NCBI GenBank assembly: GCA_029891345.1 | Contig: CM056993.1 | Span: 275,766,900 to 275,830,899, forward strand | Length of the DNA stretch: 64,000 nt | Direction: 5' to 3' | Source: Dryococelus australis | Taxonomy: Eukaryota > Arthropoda > Insecta > Phasmatodea > Phasmatidae | Translations under genes and position numbers: made by a program | Shown here: positions 33,926 to 45,715 of the stretch, in pieces | How positions within the stretch are numbered: the first letter of the stretch is position 1 | How the letters are laid out: the number at the start of each line of letters is the position of its first letter | The notes under the pieces: model-generated | Told to the model about the DNA's origin: nothing | What the model saw: only the letters and a program-made list of their open reading frames with translations | Databases searched by the model: none

Positions 33926-36364
33926 CTGTCGTCAGACTCCAGCAACGTCATCGTCATTAACTTCGAGTGGGCCCTTGAGATCCGCTGCAGCCTACTTTCA
34001 CTTGCCTGGCAGATCTACCTGTTTATCATGCTGTCCAGCCTCCAAACATCTTCGAGATTCGCCTTCGGTGTCTTGATACTGTATATCCTTGCCTTAAAAA
34101 ATAATGATTGGAGAAAACTTTTCCTTTACTTACAATTACCAGCGGAAGTCCTGAGAATAATAGCCATTATGCCACAGTTTTCAAGAGAAAGAATAATTTG
34201 CGACAGCGCTAGTGTCGTGGGCATTTATTTGCATATGGCGCTCTGAACGTACGTTGAGCTCTTTGGCGAGGCTCGATCCCTTCCCACCTATCCTTCTTAA
34301 CCCCTCTCCCACTACCCTCCCTCGTTGGGGTTTTCATCTATATATAGAGGTGTTTCCCGTACTCCCCCGCTTCTTCTACTCCAGCTGTGATTGGGCCAAC
34401 ATCGCGGACATGGAACGTCTGATCTACAACTTACAATTGTCTGAAATATATAAGGGCTAAAAGGATAAAATGATTTCTGGATCTGTCAACCAGATACAGA
34501 GCAAACAGCTCGAGGTGCGTGGTGGCCTCCGGTGACCTTTGAGTATATTGATCATTGAAACTTTTAGAAAGGGTTTTAAATGCATGTTTGAGCTTTGGTG
34601 TTGCATATGTTTGTGTGCCCAATGTAATTTTGATATTTTTGGTGTAAATTTACTTGGTTTGTTAGTTGTGAGTTTGTGGGGGCATAATAATTTTCTGGTT
34701 TTCCTAAACATTAAACGTACATTTTGAGGTTTTAATATTATGCCCACTTTCTTGTGCTACTCGGTCAGATGGGGCCACGAGTCACAGCAGCTGGTGGTAG
34801 AGGTTTTTATTTTAATTTGTGTGCTTTTATCGAACACAAGTTTTGGGGTTGGCTATTAGTCTCGTCTTGGGAATTCCAAATAGTTTTTAACGTTAAAATT
34901 TTAATTGTTTAATGTCCCTTTTATGATATTCGTCTGTGGACACGCTCAGCATGTTACCCGTTTAATCGTCAATTTTATGCTTAGTAAAGTAATAAGATAT
35001 ATTCAATTTTATTCCTATTTTATCTTACGTGGTTCACGTAATCAATGTTAAAAGGAATTGTGTGTGCTAATTTTTATGCTTTGCAAATGAAACAGATTAT
35101 CAATTTATAACTATTGTATCTTGTGTTGTTTATGCATTCAAAGTAAAAAGGAATCGGGTGTACCATTTGAGAAAGGTTTATATTCTCCACTAATGTTCAG
35201 GAATGCACACTTCTTGTGAATGTTCTTTCAATATACAGTGTTTTGGGAAATGTAAGATAATCATAAGTATTAGTTTGATTGAGGTTTGAGGAATAAGTAT
35301 TTTATAAGAAGGCAAGCTTAGTTTCGCTGATTGGGAGTGCCTGTTGTTGTGTTACAACAGTTCTAGTCAAACGCAGTATAAGCCCAAGGCTATTTAAATA
35401 TTACATGTTAAATTATGGAAGCATGGCATAAATGAAGGTTCCAGCCAGAAGGTTGATTAAATGTAAAATCGTTTATTAGAGTTCCTTTGCTACTGTGTAA
35501 TATTCCGTTTGCAGTTTTATAGTCAGGGCAGGGAGCCCCTTTGTCATAGTGTGCTACTACACATAAATATTGGTGCTAGTTGTTTTTTCGTAAATTACCA
35601 AATTAGAGTAAATGCTTTATGTAAATGTGAAACATACTTGTATTTTAAATCTTTCAAATGCTTTTAAAAAAAACACGTAGCCTTATGGGTAAATTAATTT
35701 TTTTTGTATTTTCTCGAATGCTCAAAAGAAAGAATATGTTTGTATTTTCTCATTTTGTCAAAGGAAATGTGAATGATACGGAGTGAATTAAAGTTTACTG
35801 CTGGAATTGTGTGCGTCATATTTGTGAACCCGTCAAAGATTAAGTATTACATACCTGCAATTCTGTTCTGTTTTTATTTATTTTAGGTATTTTAACGGGA
35901 ATAGTTTACACAATACCGCAATCAGCTTCAGATAAATAATGTCTCGCAGATATGTTTTGTAACACACTTCATTTTTCTAAAAGCTTGCGCAAAGCGAAAG
36001 TTGATCAGTAAATTGCCTTATATTACAAATTTGTTAAGCAAGAAGGTTTATTTCGGCCTTAAGATAGATTTACACATGCTAAGCGACTATGTGTCACAAG
36101 CTGTTTTTGATATTTCGCCTGCCCAGTTTTGAGTGAAGGGTATACTACGGCTGGAATATAAATCTACTTTGTTGATAGACTTTAGTGTTTGAATTTTAAC
36201 TTCCCACTATGCAAACACTCAATATATTTTGTCCTGTAGCCATGGCTATGTATATTCGCAATAAAACTGTATGTACTGTGGTGTTGGCGGCAAGGCACAG
36301 GGGCGTTGACAGTACGTGTTGGATGCGGTACAGCACAGACAAACGCACACAGGACATGCGACTG
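33926..36364. other. AT-rich, no gene recognised
   Basis: No supported feature. An AATAAATAAAA word on the minus strand near 35875 could serve as a polyadenylation signal for the minus-strand gene ending near 36.37 kb, at a distance of about 490 bp. Confidence 0.4.
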
Positions 36365-36675
36365 TCAGCTCTGCACAGCGGTATGCACGTCGCAGTCAAC
36401 ATGACAGAAGCTCCTGCCGAGGCAGCTCTCACAGCTGTGCAGCCGCAGCAACAGCGGCAGATGTCTCTTGTAGCGCGGCTGGGACATCTTCGCCATGGCG
36501 GGTCTCCTCTGTGGGGGCGACCTCCAGGTGACAACCTTGCTCACCGCCCGGGACTTGCTGCCGATCCCGTGTCCACGGAGCTCTGTGCCGCACTCCTCGA
36601 CAGGCAGCAGCGATGACGCTCTCCACCCAGGGTTCTCGTATGTGTACTCAGACCACGAGTCGTTGTGGCTCACTA
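36365..36675 (-). CDS. Orphan gene exon B, possibly terminal
   Basis: The acceptor is TTTCCTGCGTGCAG on the minus strand. The frame continues exon A through NDSWSEYTYENPGWRAS and VEECGTELRGHGIGSKSRA. A good donor, GCG|GTGAGC, follows at 36545/36544. If it is used, the exon is 131 bp. If it is not used, the frame runs on to a stop near 36365 and this is the last exon. NDS is a possible N-glycosylation site if the region is extracellular. Confidence 0.45.
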
Positions 36676-39171
36676 CTGCACGCAGGAAACATTAAGAGAA
36701 TAGAGCTGGTATAATTACTATAGAGTAACTATCGACCAGGGTTACTATTATCATAGGGGATTACTGTGTGTAGCTCGATAGACAGATAGGCGGCATTCCT
36801 TTCTCTACTGACAGCCCTGAGATTACTCATCAGCAGGAAACGATTTAGGAACACCAACAACTAGTCTATGGTCTCTTTGAGAGAGCTCGCGTCTGCAGTG
36901 CCAGCAGTAGAAATAATGGCGTCAGCTATGCCCGACGAGTTCTATTCCTGCCCGCTCGGCAATCCTGAACCACAAAACAACTTCAGCAGACCAATGCTAG
37001 GGTGGTTCCGTTATGTTCCCTTCCTGCTTCTCCGAGCAACTTGCTCCACCTGTAGTGACCTCGCTGTCACCAAAATGTTTAGTCCTACCTACGTACCACA
37101 TTTAAATTTTGTTATATAATTACATGGAAATGATTTTCTTGTGGAAGTACAAGAAGTGTTTACCATGCGGGGGATGGCAGCTGTTTGGGAGCTTCTGTCC
37201 CGGCCTGCAGCGCAGCACCAGTCTCTTCACGGCCATGCTGATGGTCTGGCCGACGTCGCTGAAGCCGCCTGCCACTGGGCGAGCCTCGTCGTCTGTATCT
37301 AAGCAGTCTGGCTGACAGGAGCTGGACTCCTCGTCTGCGGGCTGTCCACTACCTGAGCCTGTGTCGTCGTCATGCAGGTGTCCTCCGGCTCCTCTCGTGA
37401 CAGTCTCCTCCTCATAGGGTTCAGGCGGCTCGAGCTGATCACAGCTGCAGTCATCTCCCCACGCCTGCATCACGCACATGCTCACGTTACAACTGCTAGT
37501 CATGTGGCCATGTATGGTCGACCAAACACACTTGCTTTTGTTTGTGGAGTACATATTTTGTTCACAAATAAATTTTTTAACACAAAACAATGCTTTTTTT
37601 TATCTAAAATAAACATAATATGCAACATGAACGAGAATTCATGTGCCAAACTCCACGGGGAAATAGGCGAGGTATACATTGACAACGTCATCATGTGGTG
37701 AATATTAAGGTAGGTAGGTGGTGTTGAAAATCTAATTTTGAAAGCATGCCTACGTGCAAATATTGCAGGGAGCAGGCCTACTTGAGAAGGAGCGACCAAA
37801 ATCGGGATAGTGTTTCACGAATCGGAGATCGTAAATCTGTGTAAATTTGGTTGATCAAATCGTCCCCTTTCATTTCATAAGCCAGCATAGACATCCCCTT
37901 TCCACAGGGAACTTTGGAATACTAGGCGGTAAAAAAATGACGACGCACATTATGACCCACCATGGTACAATGAAAACAAAAAGTCCTCTTGTCCGAACTC
38001 GCTCTAGTGAACCGTTTTCAAGAAAATGCCACTCAAAATTTCGAATGTCATCCTGTTGAATCATTCCATAATAAGGCAGTTCCACGAAATAATATGACAC
38101 CCTTTCGAGAGCACAAAAATTAGCCTAGCAATAATTCGTTTGTTTGAATCAATGCTGCATATGTGTCATATACAAACAAGTATTTTGTCGGTTCTAACAA
38201 GCTTGTTCTCAGTGAAAACACATATTCACATTGATTCTGCTTTGACGGCAGATGATTTGCCTCACAGCACTTCAAAACAAAACCAAAAAGTCCATCTGAA
38301 AATATAACCTGGGTTTAATGGTTCCTGAATTACGGGTCCATGTCACTGTGTCCTCTTCTGGTAGTCAGTGTATCCCTGTTTTGCTCACAGTGTGTTGTAT
38401 ATACGAACGACGAACATGGAGTGTGTTGCTAGGCCAATTTTACTGTTGACATCCAACGTACGTCGGACACCAAGTTTTGACAAGCCAACAACAAAGTAAC
38501 ATTCTGCAACAACAATTGCAAGTGCTACTCAAGGATGCCCTGTTGCTTCATGCATGAGATCTACATTTCAGAAGAGTGACCAGAGCATATCTGCATGGGT
38601 GGTTCCCACACAGGTGGATGGGCCATGCAGAACCAATCACCTGGCCTGCATGTACCACTGATTTGAATCCAGTGAATCATTACCTGTGGGACATCTAAAG
38701 ACTATCGTTCATGCAACAATTCTTACGGTGATTCTAATGCTTCGCCAGCGTGTGGAATAATGTCGGCTGCGCCATATGTAGGTCCTACTCTTCACACTGT
38801 GCTTATTTCCCACATACATCAACACATCCTGAACATTCTTCATATCTTTGTGACTGCTGTTTTGCATTCCGCCGATTCACTTTGTTTTTCTAAGACACAA
38901 ATAGCAATCATAAGTCGCATTTTGGAAATGATAGTGGTTTATAAAATTTTGTTACAAAATAGATGGGAAAACTAGATGGAGATTTTTTGGACATTCGCCA
39001 TTGCGATGCAGATGTCTGTCATGGAAAAACCGGACTGAATATGAAAGAAATACGGTACTTAAATAAGACAAGTAACCTATGGACGAGAAATTAATATACG
39101 TATACAATACTGGATAATTCTAAGAGGGAATAGAGTAAAAAAAAAAGAACAGCAACTAGTTACGAAAAATA

Positions 39172-39242
<71 letters not shown>

Positions 39243-39415
39243 GAACGGATAATATATATAAAAAAAATACAGGCTAGAAACCTGCTTTAAAATGTTAGGA
39301 CAACACTAACAAAAAAAAGTAGGAACAAAATAGGGCAACACAACAAAAAAAAAGCACCCAAACACAGCAGTTTTACCAGACATGACAGAACGCAAGCCAG
39401 GTATGCTGTAGTCAA

Positions 39416-39484
<69 letters not shown>

Positions 39485-42400
39485 CACAAAGCCAGAATAT
39501 TCCAAGAAGGAATCGAATCAAATAAAATAGGACAGCAAGCTAAATACGGAAACTAATATACTACACTATCTAACAAAAAGTAATTGGGTACCCATGAAGA
39601 TAGGTAATTAAGTACGTCATTTGACTTGTGTTTCACGGTCTTCGGCGTAGGACCGCTGGTGTTTGTCCATGGTAGCATGAATACAAAGGCCTATTATAAC
39701 AGTCTGGATAATGAAATTCTCCCAACATTATGGCGTTTTTTTCGGAATGGACCGGTGTTACTTCCAGGATGACAATGCCAGGTGCCATGTTTCAAGGGCT
39801 ACTATGCTGTGGTACACCGATAACAATGTTCGCCGATTGGACTGGCCCGCCCAGAGCCCCGACCTCAACCCTATAGAACATCTTTGGGACGAATTGGATC
39901 GCCGGGTGAGAGCTCGTCAGACGCGGCCAAAATCCATTGCTCAACTCATGGAATGGTTGCAAGAAGAATGGCGACGAATCCCCGTGGATCTCCTGCAAAC
40001 ACTCGTAGAGAGCATGCCAGACAGGGTGACTGCTGTTATAGCCGCAAGAAGTGGCCCTACGAGATTCGAAACGGGGTGACAACTACCGAGCAAACATTGT
40101 GGACAGGTGCAAAATTACTTTTTGGTAGATAGTGTGTATATGTATGTATACTAAAATACTATATACGACAACAGACGACACACCGAGTAAGACGCAGACT
40201 AGTTATCTACTTACACAAATAAAACAAACACAACGAAAAAACTCACACAAACACAGTAGTTACTCTGTCTGGTGATTCGCCTCCACTTCACTATTCATTC
40301 AAAGATCACATCGATGGAAAAACGTCGAATTGGCAGGAAAATGGGACCCAAACTCTTGTTCGTCCCAGGCCTCGAGAGAACTGTGAGTTGGGCAGTCTTA
40401 CGAATATACAGTCACTTGCTCTGCTGGCATGTTCGGATGGTCATTATAAGCAAGAAATTTCTAATACACTACAAATAGATTCGAATTCGTTCCCGAATTC
40501 GTGTCCCATGACCGTCAACTGAGAGACCTCTCCTCGAGGAACATCCAAAGGGTGTGGCGTACAACGATTTTAAGCAAATCATCAGCCCCTCTCTTCCTGG
40601 CGAAATGAGCGGGGGAAGGGGTGGAAAATGTTTGCATTCACCTTCAGGAGTACCTTACTACGCGCCATGGCAGATTCCCCCTGTTTCTGCTTCAGCTTGC
40701 TCTGTCTCTAGTGGCCTCGCTGCCGACAAGACCTACCTGCCTACCTACCTACCTACCTACTTACCTACCTACCTGTCTACCTCCCAACCTATCTATCTAC
40801 CTACCTGCCTGCCTGCCTACCTACCTGCCTACCTGCATGCATGCTTGCCTGCCTACCTACCGACCTACCTATCTGCCTACCTACCTGCCTACCTACCAAC
40901 CTATCTATCTACCTGCCTACGTACCTACCTGCCTGCCTACCTACCTACCTGCCTACCTACCTGTCTACCTCCCAACCTATCTACCTCCCAACCTATCTAC
41001 CTCCCAACCTACCTACATATCTACCTACCTATCTACCTGCCTGCCTGCCTGCCTACCTATCTACCTACCTGCCTGCCTACCTATCTACCTACCTGCCTGC
41101 CTGCCTACCTGCTTACCTACCTACCTACCAACCTACCTACCTGCCTGCCTGCCTAGCTACCTGCCTACCTGCCTACCTACCTGCCTGCCTACCTGCCTGC
41201 CTGCCTGCCTACCTACCTGCCTACCTACCTGCCTACCTACCTACCTACCTGCCTACCTACCTACCTACCTGCCTACCTACCTATCTACCTGCCTACCTAC
41301 CAATCATTTGCAGAATGGCAGTTATTTAATATACTGGTGGTCTGAGAGGAATAAAATGAAGAGCAGCATATAAAATACCAAGATGGTGAGGATTTCAAGG
41401 GAGAGGACTAAGAGCAGGGACATTTACAATGGAAGGGACAGGAAATAGAGATCTTGGATGGAAAAAGTAGGGAGAAAGAGTGGTTTGATGGGAAGGAGAG
41501 GTTTGGGAATACTGGGGAGGGCCCTACAGTGAGCAAATAGCAAGGAGAAGAAAAAGGCTTATGGAGCGATGGTACGGCCGATATTGAAAATTCTGCAGCG
41601 TAATGGGATGTGCAGGTGTAAGTGGGGGTGCAAGAACTGGAGAAGGTTCAAAGAAGGGCAACTAGATAGGCGAAGGGCAGGTGGAGAAGACGGGAAGGAT
41701 TGTGAGGATGTAGGAAATTTGGGACAATCAGCGATGGTGAAGGAAATGGGCTGGGGTTCTTTGAAGGGCAGTATAAGTGTGGAGAGGTTGATCACGTTAT
41801 ACGGGATGGTAAATGGAGAAGGAAGGTGGAGGAAGTTAGGCTGCTGGCTGTCTAAGAGGTTTTAGAGAAGAAGAGGAAACAACAGTGTAAGACACAGAGG
41901 GTATGGAGGGGAACATAGTCGGTTAGGCAATCCCTGCTTGTGACGTCGGTGAGACAGTGGAATTTATAGCAAGAGGAGATGGTAACAGTGAGCGGTGTTA
42001 GAAAGTTCAGCAAGTGTCTGCAAAGGAAGTGAGAGGAAGACGAAGATAAATTTTTCGTCGGGCACCCTCCCAAAAGCAAGGATAATAATAATAACATAAA
42101 TTATAAACCTCTTACAGCATGGCAAAGCACGTGAATACAACACGATGGCGCAGGGTCACCCAGATGTATTTGGGGGCCTGGGGCAAAACTATTTTTGGGT
42201 CTTCCTCTTTAACCCAACGCTACATACTTCGAATATTACTTAGCTACGATTGTTATTCTACAATACCGGCAGTGAACATGTTGCTTGAAAACAGGTTTAT
42301 CGTTTGCTGTCAAGCTAATAAACAACTACGTTTGATAAGAAAGATAGTCCCCTGCTCTTATTAAAATAATGTAAATAACTACCTATATCCCATAGAATAA

Positions 42401-42948
42401 GTTTCCTGTTTGGAAGCAAGTTGCGACACTATGCTTACCTGTCTAAAGCCTTCCAAGTTTGTAGGCTATTGCAAATTTAAACCGTATACATTATTTTACG
42501 AGAACATCGTCGCATGGCAATGTCAGTAAATTATACAGGAAAAACATTCCTAATTCTAATGTCTTTGAGGGCCCTTTAGCATCGAGTGCCTAACGTGCCC
42601 CATCCCCCCCCCCCTGCTTTCTCTGAGGGCCGCCCTGCCACATGCATCTAGAGAAGGGTGAAATGCCAAATGTTGCAAATACAATTTTCCAGGGTTTTTT
42701 TTTTTTTTTTTTTTTCATAGAAAGCGCCTATTCTTCGTAATTGCTAGCGGATAAATGTAGCAGACCGGCAATGCAGCAGACCGGAGTTGATGAACAGCTA
42801 AGATGCACACTCTACCCCAGATTCCCTAGTGACTGTATCTGTCGGGGTGACCGTACCTGAGGACAGACTGGAACCTCGACCTGCTGCGAACACAGGGGCA
42901 GCACCTCCTGGACCAGGTGCGTGATGATGATGTTGATCATATCCACGA
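36365..42948 (-). CDS. Unrecognised minus-strand gene: three exons with compatible phases (partial)
   Basis: Three GC-rich islands on the minus strand form a consistent chain. Exon C is 42857-42948, exon A is 37164-37464 and exon B starts at 36675. C ends in phase 0 and A begins in phase 0. A ends one base into a codon and B supplies the other two. The product begins with a hydrophobic helical stretch (VDMINIIITHLVQEVLPLC), followed by an acidic, Ser/Gly-rich linker (HDDDTGSGSG, LDTDDEARP) and a basic patch (MAVKRLVLRCRPGQK). It ends in NDSWSEYTYENPGWR. I do not recognise the family. It lies downstream of glucosylceramidase on the same strand. The 5' end is not visible. Confidence 0.45.
37164..37464 (-). 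CDS. Orphan gene exon A (301 bp)
   Basis: Begins after ATGCAG and ends at CATG|GTAAAC on the minus strand, giving 100 codons plus one base with no stop. Composition is protein-like: Pro/Glu-rich start (LEPPEPYEEE), an acidic Asp/Ser/Gly linker, then ISMAVKRLVLRCRPGQK. Six Cys are present. The flanking DNA is strongly AT-rich, so the GC island stands out. It may be a cytoplasmic or extracellular linker of a larger protein. Confidence 0.5.
37700..38580. other. AT-rich intronic or intergenic sequence
   Basis: It lies between orphan exons C and A. No exon or repeat was recognised. Confidence 0.4.
38590..38790 (+). pseudogene. Tc1-like (DUF4817-type) transposase C-terminal fragment
   Basis: One frame reads GWFPHRWMGHAEPITWPAC and continues TTDLNPVNHYLWDI. 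This corresponds to the RWIGR.GP..WP.RSPDLNP.DF.LWGHL region of DUF4817-type transposases. Further short matches follow in other frames. It is only a relic, without terminal repeats, and lies just before foldback element 2. Confidence 0.5.
39189..39241. repeat. (TA)n microsatellite
   Basis: About 27 TA units directly after a short GT run, inside foldback element 2. Confidence 0.95.
39419..39481. repeat. (TA)n microsatellite
   Basis: About 31 TA units. The Tyr-Ile frames across it are artefacts of the repeat. Confidence 0.95.
39564..40134 (+). mobile_element. Internally deleted Tc1-like element, copy 2
   Basis: The left end CACTATCTAACAAAAAG follows TA. The right end CTTTTTGGTAGATAGTG is its inverse. 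The subterminal sequence GTACCCATGAAGATAGGTAAT matches copy 1. Both copies run from the subterminal region straight into the same point of the transposase, so they derive from one deleted ancestor. The element adjoins foldback element 2. Confidence 0.85.
39613..40079 (+). pseudogene. Tc1-like transposase C-terminal half, copy 2
   Basis: The frame begins CFTVFGVGPLVFVHG and MNTKAYYNSLDN, shifts by one base in a T-run near 39738, and then runs uninterrupted from DRCYFQDDNARCHVSRA (second catalytic Asp). It continues through RLDWPAQSPDLNPIEHLWDE (catalytic Glu region) to IPVDLLQTLVESMPDR and the stop at 40079. Spacing from Asp to Glu fits DD34E. The DNA-binding N-terminus and the first Asp are missing, so the protein could not transpose DNA by itself. 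Confidence 0.85.
40135..40730. other. No gene recognised
   Basis: Unassigned sequence between the Tc1 copy and the compound microsatellite. Short frames only. Confidence 0.4.
40731..41306 (+). repeat. Compound CCTA/CCTG microsatellite
   Basis: About 575 bp of tetranucleotide units, mainly CTAC and CTGC with interspersed CTAT and CCAAC. All three plus-strand frames are open and give Leu-Pro-Thr-Tyr / Leu-Pro-Ala-Tyr periodic peptides up to 250 residues. These are artefacts of a 4-bp unit that never spells a stop on this strand, and they are not genes. Confidence 0.95.
41340..42115. other. Purine-rich sequence, unassigned
   Basis: A G/A-rich stretch with one plus-strand frame (41569-41865, about 98 codons, Gly/Lys/Arg-rich). 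The frame has a KNWRRFKEGQLDRRR-like segment that hints at the end of a LINE-type polyprotein but is too weak to assign. No flanking repeat found. Confidence 0.25.
42116..42856. other. No gene recognised; homopolymer runs
   Basis: Contains a short poly-C run near 42606 and a T-run of about 21 near 42695. No exon is supported. Confidence 0.4.
42857..42948 (-). CDS. Orphan gene exon C (92 bp)
   Basis: Bounded on the minus strand by an AG acceptor at 42949-42950 and a CAG|GTACGG donor after 42857. It encodes 30 residues with helix-like spacing of Ile, Leu and Val, plus three Cys. The acceptor lacks a good pyrimidine tract. Another acceptor 17 bp upstream would open a different frame rich in His, Gly and Pro. 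This is the weakest of the three exons. Confidence 0.35.
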
Positions 42949-43134
42949 CTCAGGTGGATATACTCTACTGCAGGTAACTGCTAATTTGGATGAGGTGAGG
43001 TGCGGTGCGAACTGGAGCATCGTAATTATGGCAACCTGCCTCGTCCACAAACAATGAGCGTGCTCTCAGTGTTGCTGCAACTGCTAGTGTTCTGTTGTCA
43101 TAGTGGCGGAGGTAGTGTGGGCGGCTACGGCTCT

Positions 43135-43310
43135 TACAAGCCTGCGATGCATGGAGCAGCGCCGGAATGCAAGGCCGAGGGGAAACTGCAGATCCCCGAG
43201 AAAACCCGCCGATCAGCGCCATTGTCCGGCACGTGATACCCACGTGCGGGGATACAGGATTGACCCCGCCGTAAGTCGAAGGCGGTTCGCGTAGGTCGGT
43301 GGTGAGTATT
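43135..43310 (-). mobile_element. tRNA-derived SINE, minus-strand fragment
   Basis: The body sequence occurs in reverse: GCATTCCGGCGCTGCTCCAT, the segment around GCGGGTTTTCTCGGGGATCT, and GCCGGACAATGGCGCTGATC. The tRNA-like head is degraded. It matches the body of the copy at 43631, lying about 300 bp away in opposite orientation. Confidence 0.7.
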
Positions 43311-43630
43311 CTGACCTCTACACAACCGAGGCCTCTATTTATGAGAGACAGTGTTTCCAGTAGTTATTAAACTCTTTCAATCACAAATAAATATATCGTG
43401 TTATGCGTTAGAACGAACAATTTTTTTTCCAGTAGTGTACTTTTATCGGTAATACTATCTGCTGTATATCTCAGCCAATACAATGTAGTTTGTGCTTCAT
43501 GTTATCGGCAGCAGTTGTATAAGAGACCAGAGAATACACAGTAGCCTCAACAACATATGATACGCCTCACACGTGACGGTATTGTCTGTCGTGTACAGTG
43601 CTGACCACTCAAATCTCTTCTCCTGAAACG

Positions 43631-43850
43631 TAGGAGCCGCGGTGGTGTAATGGTTAGACTACTCGCCTCCCACCTACGCGAACCGGGTTCATTTCCTTGC
43701 GAGTCTACTCCTGGATTTTCGCACGTGGAAATTGTGCCGGACCATGCCGCTGATCAGCGGGTTTTCTCGAGGATCTGCCGTTTCTCCTGCCCTTGCATTC
43801 CAGCGCTGCTCCATTCCCACCTCGTTTCGCCCTCATCGACTCTGAAGACC
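43631..43850 (+). mobile_element. tRNA-derived SINE, copy 3
   Basis: The head GAGCCGCGGTGGTGTAATGG, TTAGACTACTCGCCTCCCAC (A-box region) and ACCGGGTTCATTTCC (B box) are followed by GGATTTTCGCACGTG and GTGCCGGACCATGCCGCTG. The head is the most complete of the SINE copies here. A short ATTATACTCTCTTC tandem lies just downstream. Confidence 0.85.
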
Positions 43851-44829
43851 TCGCCATACTGCTCCACATTATTATACTCTCTTCGCTCCACATTATTATA
43901 CTCTCTTCACCCCGCATTTTTCCCCCCACTCTTCGACAATATGTCTTGATATTTGCAACCTACTATCATCCTCTCTACAGTATAGTGACAAATAATTTAG
44001 AATAACAGTAGCCAATCAGCCAAAGATCATATGACCGACTAGCAAACAAGTTGCCACAGTTGTAGTCTCCGATCCAATCTCAGAGCCAGAATGATCGGAC
44101 ATCTCTTGTACGGGGTTTCATATGTGGTCACGGCCGGAACATGAGGACGCAGGCTTGCCAAGTTGGCGGCTAACACACGTACTGCTTTCCCATCTGGCAG
44201 CGAAGTGCCAGAAGGACGCCAGAGGATGTATGCATAGTGGCCTGTTCTTAAGGCCAATTGTGCACGAAAGCATTATAGTTCTCCGATTTTCGTTATAACT
44301 TGTTTTTCAGAGGGTTTGTCGAAGTTTTTACCACGAGAAGATGTAAACATTAATTTTTAACAACTCCTTACAGTGTTAAATATTCTCTACCTTTATTATT
44401 CTGTCAACTCTAATGGAAGATGAGAAATGAGATATTCTTTCATATCTTCCATCAGAACTCCGATAGTATGTGTATGTCTATCAATGTAAGTAGTTGTTCG
44501 AAATTATTCTTTATGTCTTGTCATACCAAAAATTCTGAGATATTCTCTGAAAAACAACTTTTGACTAAGTTAAGATAAATACACGGCTTTTATTCACCTT
44601 AACTCGCCATCATGTTCACGGCGACTACGACTAGAGTTGTGCTGAGGCATCTACAGACTCCATGTTTCCCTGCTCCTTTGTATCACTCCGCGCACCGCCA
44701 CTCTCTCACTCCAGGTCATTCTTCTGCCGTATCGTACATGCCAACACACTTGCAAGGCGGGAACTACGTTTATTCACATTCTTATAGACTGTTTGCGGTT
44801 ACTGCGCTTACCTGCACGGGCGAGCTGAT

Positions 44830-45395
44830 TGGCTTGTGCCCAGTATTGTTGGTAATGACTGACGGAAAGTAGTTCTATGTCATGGCGTCAAGTAAAACGT
44901 GCTCGCTAAACATTTGTGAGTACTGGAATTACTTCTTTTATAGGCGATTTTTTAAATGTATATATGTGTATAGGCTGTTCGTGGTATAGTGAGCACTTTT
45001 GAGGCTCTAGCTACTTTTTCCTTTCAGCCACTTTCTTTCCCTTAACCACGTTTTTAAATAAATATTGCAACTTAAGTAATAACCACTATTGCGTATATTT
45101 CACCGGACTCGAAAGTCAACGTCTAAGACTACAATGAAATATATTTATTGACTGTTATTCCAAATGAGAGGTCGTTCAAAATTTCTCACTTTACTGTGAA
45201 TAGCCTATACGAATTAACACGTAGGCAACATGTAATTTTTCTAATAATATCACTGTTTCACTTGACCGACGCGTGAATAAAATAAGACCCATGGCAATGT
45301 TAATTTTACATATGGCGAAAAATGGACTGTGCATACGAGTACATCTTAAGCAGGAGTTTTAAAAGAGCTCAATTTATCTTAAACAGTATGTAGCA
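44830..45395 (-). mobile_element. TA-target MITE family A with nested A' copy
   Basis: Reverse-oriented family A words appear on both sides of the A' element. AGTATTGTTGGTAATGACTG lies before it. CACTGTTTCACTTGACCGAC, CCCATGGCAATGTTAATTTT and ACATCTTAAGCAGGAG lie after it. The A' element (44971-45207) is bracketed by TA inside this copy, so it inserted later. Confidence 0.7.
44971..45207. mobile_element. Short TA-target MITE (family A'), copy 2
   Basis: 237 bp. The ends are TAGGCTGTTCGTGGTATAGT and, from the other side, TAGGCTATTCACAGTAAAGT. TA lies on each side. The interior matches the copy at 10543 (CGTTTTTAAATAAATAT, CACTCGAAAGT-like and CAACGTCTAAG words). Confidence 0.8.
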
Positions 45396-45399
45396 TGGC

Positions 45400-45426
45400 C
45401 GTTTTTTTTTTTTTTTTTTTTTTTTT
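45400..45426. repeat. Poly-T tract
   Basis: About 25 T residues; it could be the tail of a minus-strand retroposon, not identified further. Confidence 0.8.
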
Positions 45427-45715
45427 CTCCAAATGTTGACAAAGAAGATGGTGTATGTTGTTCCTCTCATACTTCTCACGTTATATATTGAAACTGAATA
45501 CCAATGTTATCTGAAATAAATGCAATATTTTGTATGTAAACACGCCTGCAATCGTACACACACACACACGCACACGCACACATATATATATAATTTTTAT
45601 TCTATATTAAATCAGAAGTTTTATTTAAAGCACTAACATAAATTTTATTTAATTTTCAGGCAAAGGGAGAACAATGACTGCAGAGAGAAAGAGAGTGTGT
45701 GTTTACTTGTTAACA

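Larger units (their letters stand above)
38971..39560. mobile_element. Foldback element 2, right end not found
   Basis: Starts ACTAGATGGAGATT and follows element 1: GGACATTCGCCATTGCGATG, then ACTTAAATAAGACAAGTAAC and AAGAGGGAATAGAG. It contains inward-facing words shared with the centre of element 1 in inverse orientation, such as CCAGACATGACAGAACGC and GCATACCT/AGGTATGC. Two long TA tracts (39189-39241, 39419-39481) have expanded inside it. At the position of the Tc1 insertion in element 1, this copy has an unfilled TA. The right terminus was not located. Confidence 0.65.

Noticed and set aside
40554-41373. Overlapping Leu-Pro-Thr-Tyr-rich frames of up to 250 residues
   Set aside because: They are produced by the CCTA/CCTG microsatellite in all three frames.
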